The position numbers and the translations under genes were made by a program. A stretch of DNA of 64,000 nt, taken from Chamaecrista fasciculata (lineage: Eukaryota > Streptophyta > Magnoliopsida > Fabales > Fabaceae). The DNA lies in assembly GCA_003254925.1 (NCBI GenBank), contig QANZ01003039.1, positions 8,050-72,049 on the forward strand, read 5' to 3'. This document shows positions 33,111 to 43,754 of the stretch, in pieces. The notes beneath the pieces are model-generated. The model had not been told where the DNA came from and searched no databases. It worked only from the letters and a program-made list of their open reading frames with translations. Each line of letters begins with the position of its first letter. Positions within the stretch are counted from its first letter, which is position 1.

Positions 33111-35070
33111 TTTCTGCTTTTGAATAATTATTATTTTGACATTTTTGCATATCTAATAAAAAAATTATTTACTTTTTATTAAATAGAATTTTATTTTATA
33201 CTATATTGTCAATAACCTCGCCGTTTAATTAATCTCATCATATTAATATATAGGGTTACAATTTGGTCATTATGTTATTCCATTTATTTTGACTCTTAAC
33301 CCAAAATTCAACTTAAAAAGTACTTAATTAATGAGCTTTATGTTTCTTGTATTCAGTAACATTCCATTCAATCATCAAGGGCATAAAGTCATACAATAAG
33401 AATTCAGAAGTTTTTATTATAAGGTTTACAGACCTGTATTTTTAATCTGGAGACACAATAGAAGCATACACATATATAGTAAAATATAAACAACACATCA
33501 TCTCTTAACACAACCATATAAGATAAAAAATTTACATATCTATTACAACAAACACAAATACATTTTACAAGAAAGAATAAATTATTATAATAAAAGACAA
33601 CACGCCTTTTATTCTTCTACAAGGACTCTGTCAGTATATCTTCTAACCTTCATGATTACTCTAATATTGTAATTGGCAATGTAATCTATTGATTTGAAAT
33701 ATAAATCATAAAAAAGAAAATAGAACTCTGTCATTATGTTTAATTAAAAAACGTGTGTAAATATTTTATTTTTGGTCAAACGTGTCAATATTAAAATAAT
33801 TATTAGTGTATTCGTTGTCAATGTGAAAACCTTGTTGGTAGATGATTTTTAAATACCTCTATAAGCGATCATAGAACCTGGAGGCATGTTCTTATCTTGG
33901 TGAGCCCCGGGCCCAACTCATCACCTAAATTTTTTTTTCAATGAAAAAAATAATTAGTGTATGAATTCAAAATGTTTTGGGTTCGAGGCCCAAACTTTAA
34001 CAACTGTAATCTCACTTGTAATCAATGGGCTTATTTAAATTGGGCTTTAAAAGTCCAAATAACTGTCTAGGGCCACGTGTCCCTTGACTTTCCAAAAAAA
34101 ATCTGCATTCTTTCTCTCATTCGGCCGCCTCCGGAATCAATCTATGATTCAAAATCAATTTTCTAAATATTATCTTATCCACTATTTTTATCAAGATATT
34201 TTTAAAATTGTTTTCCCAAATTTGGTAGCAACACTTTCTTTATAATTATAAAAGACATTCTCTAGGTGTGAGAACATAAATGTTAATTTTTTACGTGACT
34301 TTGTTAATGTCATCGTAACATCTTAATTAGCTGAAAAATTAAACTAAATCTAAATTGAAGTATCATTATTTTGACTAGCTTCGTACCAATAATAATGGTG
34401 AGAATGAGACTGAAAATAAGATTCATTGTGGTCATTCTTCCTACATTTGCAGCACATGTTTGAAGGAAGAAGAGAATGCAAAAAATGAACCCTAGCTATA
34501 GGTGGTGCGATTGAAAAATTTAGAAGAAGTAACGGAGACTCAAACTCATTGTAACAATTCTTTTAATTTTTTTTATACATATTTGACATGCCCATATACA
34601 TTTAAATTTAAATTTAAATTTAAATGAATCTAAATTTAAATTCCTGTTGATAGAGGTGCCTATATTAGTATGATAGTATCCAACCGTACCCTCAAATATG
34701 ATTCCTTTCATTGGAAAATATTAATAGAAGATAAAAAAATCCAAATAATAAATTTTCTCTACAATTAATTAATTCATGAAAGGAATGATAAGTGCGTCCA
34801 CACTAAACCATATCAGTTAATGACTTAATGTTTTTAGCACAAAATGAACCAAGAAAAAAGACGTACACATAGGTATAATTAGCTAGTTAGGCGTTTACTT
34901 TTTACATATATGTATATGTTATGAAGATATATCAATATATATGTTGCCTGTACATACGTATATAGTATTAAAATGAAAACGATGTGTGATGTGACAAAAA
35001 TGATGATGATAGCTTGCTAGGTACCATGCGTTGAACAGTCAATGACATGCCCATGTGTGAGAATAGACTA
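33111..35070. other. AT-rich intergenic DNA, no gene
   Basis: Almost 2 kb without a supported gene or definable element. A self-complementary run of repeated AAATTT units lies at ~34600-34645. Confidence 0.45.
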
Positions 35071-35316
35071 TGTTAAGCAATAGGTTATTAATTGTATTTA
35101 GCTATTGTATATATATCATTAGTGTAGTGATATTGGTCTGATGCTATAAGGACAGCTCATCATAAGGTAGTCCTTATCTATAGAGGACACCTGTCCTTCT
35201 AGAATATTTCATTGTAACGGTTTTATACCATTCACTCATATATAAATATTTACATGGATATGGCTACAATTAGGCCGTCCTGAATATTATACACAAAACC
35301 CTATTTTTTCTTGTCT
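35071..35316 (+). repeat. Copia 5' LTR
   Basis: 246-bp terminal repeat; TATA-like TATATAAATATT near 35238. Single copy of the segment that is tandemly doubled in the 3' LTR. Confidence 0.9.
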
Positions 35317-35329
35317 TGGTATCAGAGCC
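35317..35329 (+). other. Copia primer-binding site
   Basis: TGGTATCAGAGCC directly after the LTR; the standard minus-strand primer site of plant copia elements. Confidence 0.9.
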
Positions 35330-35349
35330 AGGTTCACTTTTTTTTTTTC

Positions 35350-38289
35350 ATGGCCTCCTCAACCCCGCCGTCAGCTGCTTCTAGTGAAGCACCATCATCT
35401 ACCTCTAATACACCATCTTCTACATTTCCAGTCACGAAAAATTACAATCTCTTTGGTTCATCAAATCAAACCATCTCTATCAAGTTGGATAGAGAAAATT
35501 ATCTAGTTTGGGAAGCCACAGTGCTACCTCTTATTGAAGGTAACTCTCTTGAATCCCACATTGCTGAGCATTGCGTTGTCCCACCTCGTCTGATTCCTGA
35601 AGGGACTGATCTTGTGACTAACCCGGTGTTCAAAGAATGGTTTACCATAGACAGAATGCTAGTGGGATGGTTACGGGGAACAATGACTCAGGAGTTGAGT
35701 GCTCAGCTATTGCATTGTACCACTGCCAAAGATCTTTGGGTTGAAGCTAAGAACCTCTGCTGTGCTGCGATCAAATCTCAGGTCATGGTGCTCAAGTCGG
35801 AGCTCCATAAAACCAAGAAGAATTCCCTGAAAATGGTTGAATATTTGTCAAAAATGAAAACTATTTTTGATCAGTTGACTCTTGCAGGTGCACCAATCAC
35901 AGTTGAAGAATTAATTATGTATACTCTAGATGGCTTGGATGCAGAGTATAATGCAGTGGTAGTTCAGTTACTCAAGGAGCAGAACCCTACCTGGATTGGA
36001 GCTCAAGCTGATTTGTTGGCTTTTGAAAGCCGAGTTGACCAACAAAATCAATTGTCTAATCTTTCTTTTCAGCCTGCTGCTCATTTCACTCAACGTGATG
36101 ATGCTGATAATGGTGGACGTGGTTCTCAAGGTCCAAATCGTGCTAACTGGCGTGGCTCTCGTGGTTTTAGAGGGCGCCGTGGTAGAGGAGGACGAAGAGG
36201 GACTTATCATAATACTGGACATTTTTATACCAACACATCAAGTTCTAGGGTGTTTTGCCAGGTGTGTGACAAACCTGGACATACTGCTTCACATTGCTAT
36301 GATAGATTTGACCGCTCTTTCAATGCTTTTGAGCAGAACAGGTCTTATAACCCAAACACCTCCTCTCCTCAAGCTTTTTATGCTGCACCGTCCACCATCT
36401 CTGATGCTTCGTGGTTCATGGATAGTGGTGCAAACTATCATGTAACTCATCACACTGATCAATTGGATGAGTTTTCTCCATTAGGTATGACTAAACTCCA
36501 CACATGCACTGGTGATTTAGCACATGTTTCAGGCATTGGTAACACTATTTTGCACTCTCCTAATTCCAAATTACAGCTTCGTGATGTTTTATTAGTTCCT
36601 GCAGCAACTAAGAGTTTGATTAGTGTGAATAAATTGGCCAGAGACAATAATGTGAATGTTATTTTTTCTAACAACAACTGTGTTGTGAAGGACAAAATGA
36701 CCGATCGTCCTCTAGCTCGAGGGAAGTCCAGACAAGGGCTCTATCAAATGGATGATTTAAATAGATGCAGAGTTCCAGCTCAAGCTCACTTTGCACTCTC
36801 TCAGGATGAACAACACAAGAAGTACTCAGTTTGGCATAATAAATTGGGACACCCGAGTGACAAAATTCTGAAACAAGTGATGAGAAAATGTAATACAAAA
36901 TTAGATGATGTATCAGTGTTTTGTGAAGCTTGTCAGTTTGGAAAATCAAAAAATTTACCTTTCTCAAGTTCAAATTCTCGAGCTTCTTCTCCTTTAGAAC
37001 TTGTCCACTCTGACTTGTGGGGACCCTCTCCAATACAATCCTCAAGTGGTTGTCGTTTTTATATCATATTTGTTGATGATTTCAGCCGTTATTGCTGGCT
37101 ATATCCTTTGAAGCACAAAAACGAGGCGTTAAATGCGTTTAATGTTTTTAGATCTTTTGCTGAAAACAAACTTAACACTAAGCTTAAGGCAATACAATGC
37201 GATAACGGCACAGAATACAAACCTATTATTTCTGTTGCTCAATCGACTGGTGTTGAAATCAGATTAACGTGTCCTTACACTTCGGAGCAAAATGGACGAG
37301 CAGAGAGGAAACATAGACATGTTGTTGAGATGGGGCTTACTCTACTTGCTCAAGCCTCACTCCCTCGTTGCTATTGGGTCGAAGCTTTCCAGACAGCAAC
37401 TTATTTAATTAATCGACTTCCGACTTCAATACTTGATGGATTGTCGCCATTACAAGTTCTTTTTCGAGTTGAGCCTGATTACTCGACCCTTCAACCTTTT
37501 GGTTGCTCGTGTTATCCTTGTTTGCGTCCATATAACGAGCATAAATTTCAATTTCATTCTCAGAGGTGTGTTTATCTTGGTCCAGCTCCTCAACACAAGG
37601 GTTCACGTTGTCTTAGCGCCACTGGGAAAATTTTTATATCTCGTCATGTAGTCTTTGATCCGCTGAGATTTCCTTGTGTAGATGGTTTTCTCAATCGTCG
37701 AGAATCTTGCTCTCAAGTTGAAGACGAAGCTTTCCCTTTTCTTATCACGGTTAATGAAAGAGGGAGTCATTTGTGTGAAAAGAATGCTCAATCTACTCCC
37801 AATGCAATTAATAATTCAAGTGGGGCCCGCTGCACTAATGGTGACCAAGCAAATCCAATTGTAATCCACTCTACCAATCAAACAAGCCCACAACGTCCCG
37901 CTGTTATCCATTCTTCTATCCACTCCTCACCAACGGCTAGTCAACAATCACATGCTCTCCATGTGCTCTCACCATCTAACACTACCAATTCAAATGAAAT
38001 GGATCACTCAAGTCAAATGGGTTCAGCCCAAAATCTTAATTCACGTGGAGATGAGCATCTTATACATAGTGGGCCTTCTTTACAAGAATTAAATCCAACA
38101 CCCTCCTCACCTAGGCTTCGTATGGTGACTCGTTCCCAACATGGGATTTTTAAGCCCAACGTTCCTTATGTAGGGCTCTCAGAAACCATTAGTCCTTCGT
38201 CTTCCTCTGTGTGCCGCAATCTTTCGTCTCTGAACCATCCTCTGTTATTGAAGCACTCCGTTCTGAAAATTGGAAGCAAGCTATGGTAG
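35350..38289 (+). pseudogene. Copia gag-protease-integrase frame (frameshifted from RT)
   Basis: Start chosen at ATG 35350 (MASSTPPSAA); the open frame extends further 5' only through LTR and PBS sequence. Domains: gag core (KLDRENYLVWEATVLPLIEG, ~residues 30-240); basic RGxRG-rich stretch; zinc knuckle CQVCDKPGHTASHC (~303-316); aspartic protease DSGA (~358); GAG-pre-integrase WHNKLGHPS (~494); integrase core with LVHSDLWGPSP (~551), CDNGTEY and the catalytic Glu in EQNGRAERKHRH. The frame departs from the pol reading near 38205 and stops at 38289, where RT continues in another frame. The cause is a net gain of 2 bases at a GT dinucleotide. Gag style suggests the Ale/Retrofit lineage (inference). 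Confidence 0.9.
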
Positions 38290-39788
38290 ATGAGTTTCAA
38301 GCTTTACAAAGGAACAAGACATGGACGTTGATTCCATATGACGGGAAACAAAAGCTTGTGGATTCAAAATGGGTTTTCAAGACAAAGTTTAACTCCGATG
38401 GCAGCTTACTCAAACACAAGGCTCGTCTTGTCGCCAAAGGTTTTCAACAGTCTCCGGGAGTGGATTACGGTGAGACTTTTAGCCCGGTTGTCAAGCCAAC
38501 AACTATTAGAGTAGTGCTCTCATTAGCAGCGACCTTTAAGTGGTCTGTGCGACAGCTTGATGTTAACAATGCGTTTCTGAATGGTTTGCTCCAAGAAAAT
38601 GTTCTGATGAAACAACCTGAGGGTTTTGTTGATTCCCGGTTTCCTAGCCATGTGTGCAAGTTGGAGAAAGCTCTTTACGGACTTAAACAGGCGCCTCGGG
38701 CTTGGTTTGATAGGTTACGATCTGTGCTACTCAGTTGGGGTTTCAAGAATGCTCGCAGTGATGTGTCCCTTTTCTTCTTACATGACAAAGGTCTCACAGT
38801 TTACATTTTAATCTATGTAGATGACATACTTGTGACCAGCAACAATGATGAATATCTACAGGCCTTTATTCGTAAGTTGAATAATTTATTTGCTTTAAAG
38901 GATCTAGGTGACATTTACTATTTTCTTGGAGTGGAAATTCATAGGGACGAAACTGGTTTTTATTTGAATCAAAGCAAATATATTGCTGATGTGCTAAAAA
39001 GGTTTAATATGTCAAACTGCACTCCTGTTCCTACGCCTATGGTCACAGGGCGAAATTACTCCAGTAACGAAGGAACTCCCATGAATGATCCTTCCTTGTT
39101 CAGACAAGCAGTTGGTTCCTTGCAGTATTTGGTCACTACTCGTCCCGACATCGCGTTTGCAGTAAACAAGCTTAGTCAATACTTGGCAAAACCCACAGAT
39201 ATACACTATCAAGGAGTAAAACGCATTTTTCGATATTTGAAGGAAACTTCAGATCTTGCTCTACGCTTAAGATCACTACCTCTCCTACAATTAAATGGTT
39301 ACACGGACGCCGATTGGGCAACTGATACCGATGATCGACGGTCAATGGCAGGAATTTGCACTTATTTTGGACATAATTTGATTTCATGGTCTTCTCGCAA
39401 ACAGAAAGTTGTGTCGCGATCGAGCACAGAGTCTGAGTATCGTTCATTAGCTGATGGCGCTGCAGAAGTGAAGTGGTTATGTTCTCTCTTATCTGAACTT
39501 GGTGTACAGAGTAAAATTACTCCTACAATTTGGTGTGATAATATTAGTGCAAGTGCTTTGGCTGCCAATCCAGTGCAACATGCACGAAGCAAACATATTG
39601 AGCTCGATGTTCACTTTGTTCGTGATCAAGTCATGGCTGGAGATCTAAAAGTTAAGTATGTTTCTTCTTCTGCTCAAATAGCTGACTGCTTGACTAAAGC
39701 TCTAACAACTTCTCAGTTTGAGTTGTTAAGAAGCAAACTTGGGCTAATAGAATTACCCTCTCGTTTGAGGGGGGATGTTAAGCAATAG
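38211..39788 (+). pseudogene. Copia reverse transcriptase / RNase H frame
   Basis: Continues the polyprotein two bases out of phase. The 38211 start is arbitrary because no separate initiation is expected. RT motifs: NKTWTLIPYDGKQKLVDSKWV, LDVNNAFLNGLL, LYGLKQAPRAWFDRL and the catalytic YVDD at ~38814. RNase H: YTDADWATDTDDRRS, STESEYRSLADGAAEVKWL, WCDNISASALAANPVQHARS, KHIELDVHFVRDQ, ADCLTKAL. It ends 14 bases into the 3' LTR. No internal stop, so the frameshift is the only visible lesion in the element. Confidence 0.92.
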
Positions 39789-40108
39789 GTTATTATTTGT
39801 ATTTAGCTATTGTATATATATCATTAGTGTAGTGATATTGGTCTGATGCTATAAGGACAGCTCATCATAAGGTAGTCCTTATCTATAAGGGACACCTGTC
39901 CTTCTAGAATATTTCATTGTAACGGTTTTATACCATTCACTCATATATAAATATTTACATGGATATTATCTATAAGGGACACCTGTCCTTCTAGAATATT
40001 TCATTGTAACGGTTTTATACCATTCACTCATATATAAATATTTACATGGATATGGCTACAATTAGGCCGTCCTGAATATTATACACAAAACCCTATTTTT
40101 TCTTGTCT
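39776..40108 (+). repeat. Copia 3' LTR with 87-bp tandem duplication
   Basis: Same ends as the 5' LTR. An 87-bp segment (first copy from ~39879, second from ~39966) is repeated in tandem, including the TATA-like region, so this LTR has two potential core promoters. It ends 539 bp before the DREB gene start codon. Confidence 0.9.
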
Positions 40109-40647
40109 AGATATGAAGGCAAAGGCAACCACATGATCATTGGCCCAATATGGACCAATTTAGTTTAATCAATTAAGTTAATTAAGCTGTTACGAGATTT
40201 GACCACAAAGAGCAACTGCTAATTAATAACTTTCATCTTGTAATTCAACTTCAAAAAGAAGGCTTAGCTCGTGATACATACATTGTGATTGTTGAACCCG
40301 CCACAGAATAGTTGACTTTATTTTCTCTCTCTTTTAATTTATTACGTACTTCTACGATCAATCATGTACGTGCGTACAATGTGTCTATATATATAATCAG
40401 TTCACTACACCGTTTCCCCGCGAATTTCCCACGTACGCACTCGATCACCTTATTATTATTTTTTTTTAATGTTGACGTGTACCACACATGCATTATTCCA
40501 TTTATATTTATATAGCTAGGTAGCCATTACCAAAAGTACTCGCACTACTATTAATTTATTCTTCAACTTTGGTTACAACTTACAAATATATAAACATACC
40601 ACACATACAAACACACACAAGTGACAATTAAGTCACAACCATATATT
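40109..40647 (+). promoter_or_regulatory. DREB gene upstream region with TATA box
   Basis: TATATAAA at 40587-40594 lies ~54 bp before the ATG, implying a very short leader of about 25 nt. ACGT-core words (CACGTACG at ~40430, TACGTGCGTAC at ~40367) could bind bZIP/bHLH factors. All of it lies between the copia 3' LTR and the gene. Confidence 0.45.
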
Positions 40648-40963
40648 ATGGCTTCATGTTCAAAGAGGCACCCGGTGTACCATGGAATCCGGTGCCGGGG
40701 CGGGAAGTGGGTGTCGGAGATCCGGGAGCCGGGGAAGGCTTCCCGGATATGGCTCGGGACGTTCGCGAGGGCAGAGATGGCAGCCGCGGCATATGACGTG
40801 GCGGCGTTGGCTCTAAAAGGGAAGGATAATGCTGTGCTAAACTTGCCTGAGTCCGTTGGAAGGTATCCTGTGCCCTTATCTAATTCTCCATCACACATTC
40901 GTAGTGCTGCCATTGCTGCTGCTTCACTTTTCAACGATGATGATCAATCCAATGTGGTTGATG

Positions 40964-41015
<52 letters not shown>

Positions 41016-41241
41016 TAATAATAATGATGATGATAATAATGATGATGATAGAAATATGAGCTCAGCATCTTCTTCTACTTCTTTGTCTTTAAAAATAGAT
41101 GAGTTTGTGGATGAGGATGCCATTTTCTGTATGCCAAGTTTGTTAGTGGAGATGGCAGAGGGAATGTTGCTTTCCCCTCCTAGAATCACCTCGCCACACT
41201 CATCAGATTATTCCCATGTAGAATGTTTGTGGAGATACTGA
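40648..41241 (+). CDS. DREB-subfamily AP2/ERF transcription factor
   Basis: Single-exon nuclear DNA-binding regulator, 197 aa from ATG 40648 ([10 protein letters not shown]). One AP2 domain, residues ~11-68, contains [20 protein letters not shown] and [17 protein letters not shown]. Val22 and Glu27 (domain positions 14 and 19) mark the DREB rather than ERF class. The C-terminal [20 protein letters not shown] block and final LWRY resemble group III (DREB A-4/TINY-like) activator motifs. Odd points: the domain opens YHGIR rather than YRGIR/YRGVR, replacing a DNA-contacting Arg with His12; GK and AR replace common residues in REPGKASR and FARAE; and a run of 16 Asn (AAT repeats 40966-41013) followed by Asp/Asn-rich sequence lies in the linker. 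The likely target is a DRE/CRT GCC-like core with roles in stress or growth, inferred from the family. Confidence 0.92.
40966..41013 (+). repeat. (AAT)16 coding microsatellite
   Basis: Sixteen consecutive AAT codons giving poly-Asn in the DREB protein, followed by mixed GAT/AAT. Likely length-polymorphic. Confidence 0.95.
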
Positions 41242-41374
41242 TTTTCAATTCTGATTAATTATTGTAATCTCACAACAAATTCCATATATATATATTATCT
41301 TGAGTAATGGTTGAGTTATATATCTGGTATGTATGAAATAACTGCTGCCCACATGACTAACATATATATTTAAT

Positions 41375-41638
41375 GGTAAATTACACTTTGGTACCAGTTC
41401 TATGGTTTAATTTCATTTTGATACCATGTTCTTTAAAAAATGACACTTTGGTACCTTGTTCTTTGCACAATTAATATTTTAATTAATACCCTGTTTTTTC
41501 AAAAGTGATAGAACATGATAACAAATCGTAAAAGAACAGAATACCAAAGTGAAATCGGTTTATAGAATAAGGTACTAAAGTGTTAACAGTGAAAAGAACA
41601 ATGTACCAAAATATTAACGGTGCAAATAATAGGTTACC
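41375..41638. mobile_element. Truncated foldback MITE (GGTAAATTACACTTT family)
   Basis: The left end GGTAAATTACACTTTGGTACC is present. The right arm (GAACAATGTACCAAAATATT, AATAGGTTACC) is cut short just before the TRIM element that begins at 41643. Confidence 0.65.
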
Positions 41639-41642
41639 AACG

Positions 41643-41961
41643 TGTCAGTCTCACATTGCTTGGTTAAAGAAACTTCTAACTCTATATATATAATGAGGCA
41701 ACCATCTCCCTTTGAGAGCTCTTTTGGGGTGAGTTAGGTCTTTCTACATGGTATCAGAGCCAGATTTGACATGTGAGATGGATGAACCTTACAGTAGGCT
41801 GCCTTGGGAATAACACGTTGGTTTCACGCTCCTAATGACTGACGTGAGAGGGGCGTGTAGAAGTCTCATATTGCTTGGTTAAAGAAACTTCTAACTCTCT
41901 ATATGTAACGAGACAATCCTCTCCTTTCGAAAACTCTTTTGAAGTGAGTTAGAGGTCTACA
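41643..41961 (+). mobile_element. TRIM retrotransposon (319 bp), complete
   Basis: Two 106-bp direct LTRs (41643-41748 and 41856-41961), each starting TGT..AGTCTCA and ending TCTACA, share TTGCTTGGTTAAAGAAACTT. The PBS TGGTATCAGAGCC follows the left LTR exactly (41749-41761), and a purine tract GAGAGGGGCG precedes the right one. Only ~107 bp lies between the LTRs, so there is no coding capacity. No matching TSD (CAACG / TGTAC). Confidence 0.88.
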
Positions 41962-42800
41962 TGTACATGGACTAATTACAAGGTTTTTTTGGTTCTACCT
42001 AGGTAATAGGCATCATATATGTTTTTCATTTGTACTTTTGGTATCTGGACCCTAATGTGTGTTGTTACACTCAATAATTTTTTCGACACGAGACTTGTTA
42101 CATTTCGTCATAATTAACATTCGATCTTATATTTTTTTTTATAAATGTATTATGTAAGTAACCGGATTCTGAACCCTTCCTAGCTACGTATACATAATTA
42201 ACCTATATTATATATATTGTCAACTAAGCCACACATATAGATGTATGTCGAGGTAAATATATAAAGTGTAAGTAAAAGCTAAATAACTAAACATATATTC
42301 ACGTACGTGTACGTAGTTTGTGAGAGTGATTAATTCAGTAGTGTGGGATTCAATGATACGTACATGTCACTGCAATGCAATAGAGGATAATATAATACCG
42401 ACTCGATCTACTAATCAATATTATAATTAGGTGAGGAAATTGCTCGATGGATGGGTCCTAGACTCCTAGCTAGCTATATATAGTGTGATGTGATATATTT
42501 AGATTACCATTATAGATCCTGTTCGATCAAGATGGGAGAAGACACAATCAATGCATATACAGATTTAAGTCAACATCCTGATGAAAAGTCTCATTTATTG
42601 TAATCTTTTTTTCATATACATTCTGTTCACTTGCTTTTGCAATCATCCTACTGCTATATATATACTTTACATAAACCATTTTTTGTTTCGCTCAATCAAA
42701 CTTTTCGGCATCGCTCTTAAATTTTTCAATGCATATTATCTATAATTAACTTTGTTTTAAATATATCCAACTATTCGTATTAAAAAAATGGAGTTATATA
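41962..42800. other. AT-rich intergenic DNA
   Basis: No gene. Contains ACGTACGT-type palindromes near 42300. Its end (42788-42800) is the left TSD of the following SINE. Confidence 0.4.
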
Positions 42801-42983
42801 TCAATAAGTGTTTGGTGTAGTGGTTGGCGAGCTACATCTTAGGTAAGAGAACTCAGGTTCGATCCCCAGAGTCGATATTGTTGGGAGGGCACGACCGTTT
42901 CGTCTCTATAGTCCGAATGAGATTAGTCTTCGCTTAGATCGTTACATGGATAGGCGGGGAAACCATAAAATTACTTAAAAAAA
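42801..42983 (+). mobile_element. tRNA-derived SINE with 13-bp TSD
   Basis: A box TGGTGTAGTGGTTGGCGAG from 42813, B box GGTTCGATCCCC at 42856-42867, an unrelated body (GACCGTTTCGTCTC, TTCGCTTAGATCGTTACATG) and an A-rich tail. Flanked by ATGGAGTTATATA (42788-42800) and ATGAAGTTATATA (42984-42996), one mismatch in 13, as expected for target-primed retroposition. A second decayed copy is at 12655-12810. Confidence 0.9.
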
Positions 42984-43521
42984 ATGAAGTTATATAGGAG
43001 GTGATCATGATTGTTTTGCAGAAGAAAGAGAAGTCTTAGCCCGCAGGTTTGTAAATACTTGACTCATACAATTTTATTGGATTTGGACTTAAATCAAGTA
43101 TATTTACCTAAGATCTCATGGGTTTGAGTTTGAATCAGCTCTAATTATAATATATGATTATATTAAAGAATATAAATAGTTGTGACCAAATATATATATA
43201 TATATAAAAGGAATGTGATATAAATTTATTATTAAATAAAACTTACCACCAAAATATAAAGAATATTGTGCAATTTTTTTTTTCCTTTTCTTAAATGTAG
43301 AGTTCGTTTACTAGATTCTTGGTCAAAACTCAAAAGTCAAGAATTTAAGCTACTAAATTTTTATGAGAAAACTCTAACTGAGATCTTTCTTTGGGTTGAA
43401 TGTTTGTACAGATTAGGTAGAACTAATTTTCTTGTTTGATAACTAAAAAAGTGATAGAAGTTAGAAGTTTGGCTTTATTTAATTTGAAGGTGGTAAAGAG
43501 TAGGAGTTGGTTTTTTTTTAT

Positions 43522-43704
43522 GGGTCCTTCTAACATGTGCCCTTAGGGCACATGTTAAGGTTTCTTTTGATTGGTCAATTGGGTTTTCAAACATTAAAAA
43601 TTATCTTTTAAATGAATTTTCGTAAATTTCAAGATATGAAATGCTCTACTAACCAATCAGAAGAAACCTTAAAATATGTCCTAAGGGCACATGTTAATAA
43701 ATCC
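43522..43704. mobile_element. Mutator-type MITE with 9-bp TSD (TAACATGTGCCCTTAG family)
   Basis: Inverted ends: GGGTCCTTCTAACATGTGCC, and CACATGTTAATAAATCC at the right, with ~46-bp arms including AAGGTTTCTTTTGATTGG. Exact 9-bp flanks TTTTTTTAT (43513-43521 and 43705-43713). 183 bp; partial relatives at 16745-16880 and 21517-21680. Confidence 0.75.
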
Positions 43705-43754
43705 TTTTTTTATTATTATATTATTTGGAAATCAGTGCCTTCAAGAGTATTTTC

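Larger units (their letters stand above)
35071..40108 (+). mobile_element. Nearly intact Ty1/copia LTR retrotransposon (5.0 kb)
   Basis: The 5' LTR 35071-35316 (246 bp) and 3' LTR 39776-40108 (333 bp) begin TGTTAAGCAATAGG and end TTTTTTCTTGTCT. They differ by three substitutions, plus an 87-bp tandem duplication present only in the 3' LTR. The primer-binding site TGGTATCAGAGCC follows the 5' LTR immediately (35317-35329) and matches the initiator-Met-tRNA type of copia elements. The polypurine tract GAGGGGGGA ends at 39775. Domain order gag, protease, integrase, RT, RNase H is copia type. The pentamers outside the LTRs (GACTA and AGATA) do not match, so the TSD is missing. Three differences in 246 bp imply recent insertion. 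Confidence 0.95.

Noticed and set aside
35311..35349. Copia polyprotein starting in the LTR (MSWYQ...)
   Set aside because: It begins at a TTG at the LTR end and crosses the PBS; the ATG at 35350 is the realistic start.
35968..37045. Several minus- and plus-strand frames inside the copia element
   Set aside because: They overlap gag-protease-integrase in other frames and lack their own motifs.
40856..41189. Poly-Ile and poly-Leu frames over the AAT tract
   Set aside because: Alternative-frame readings of the microsatellite within the DREB gene.
42813..42867. Possible tRNA gene (A and B boxes)
   Set aside because: No acceptor-stem pairing or full cloverleaf; TSD and A-tail show it is a SINE.
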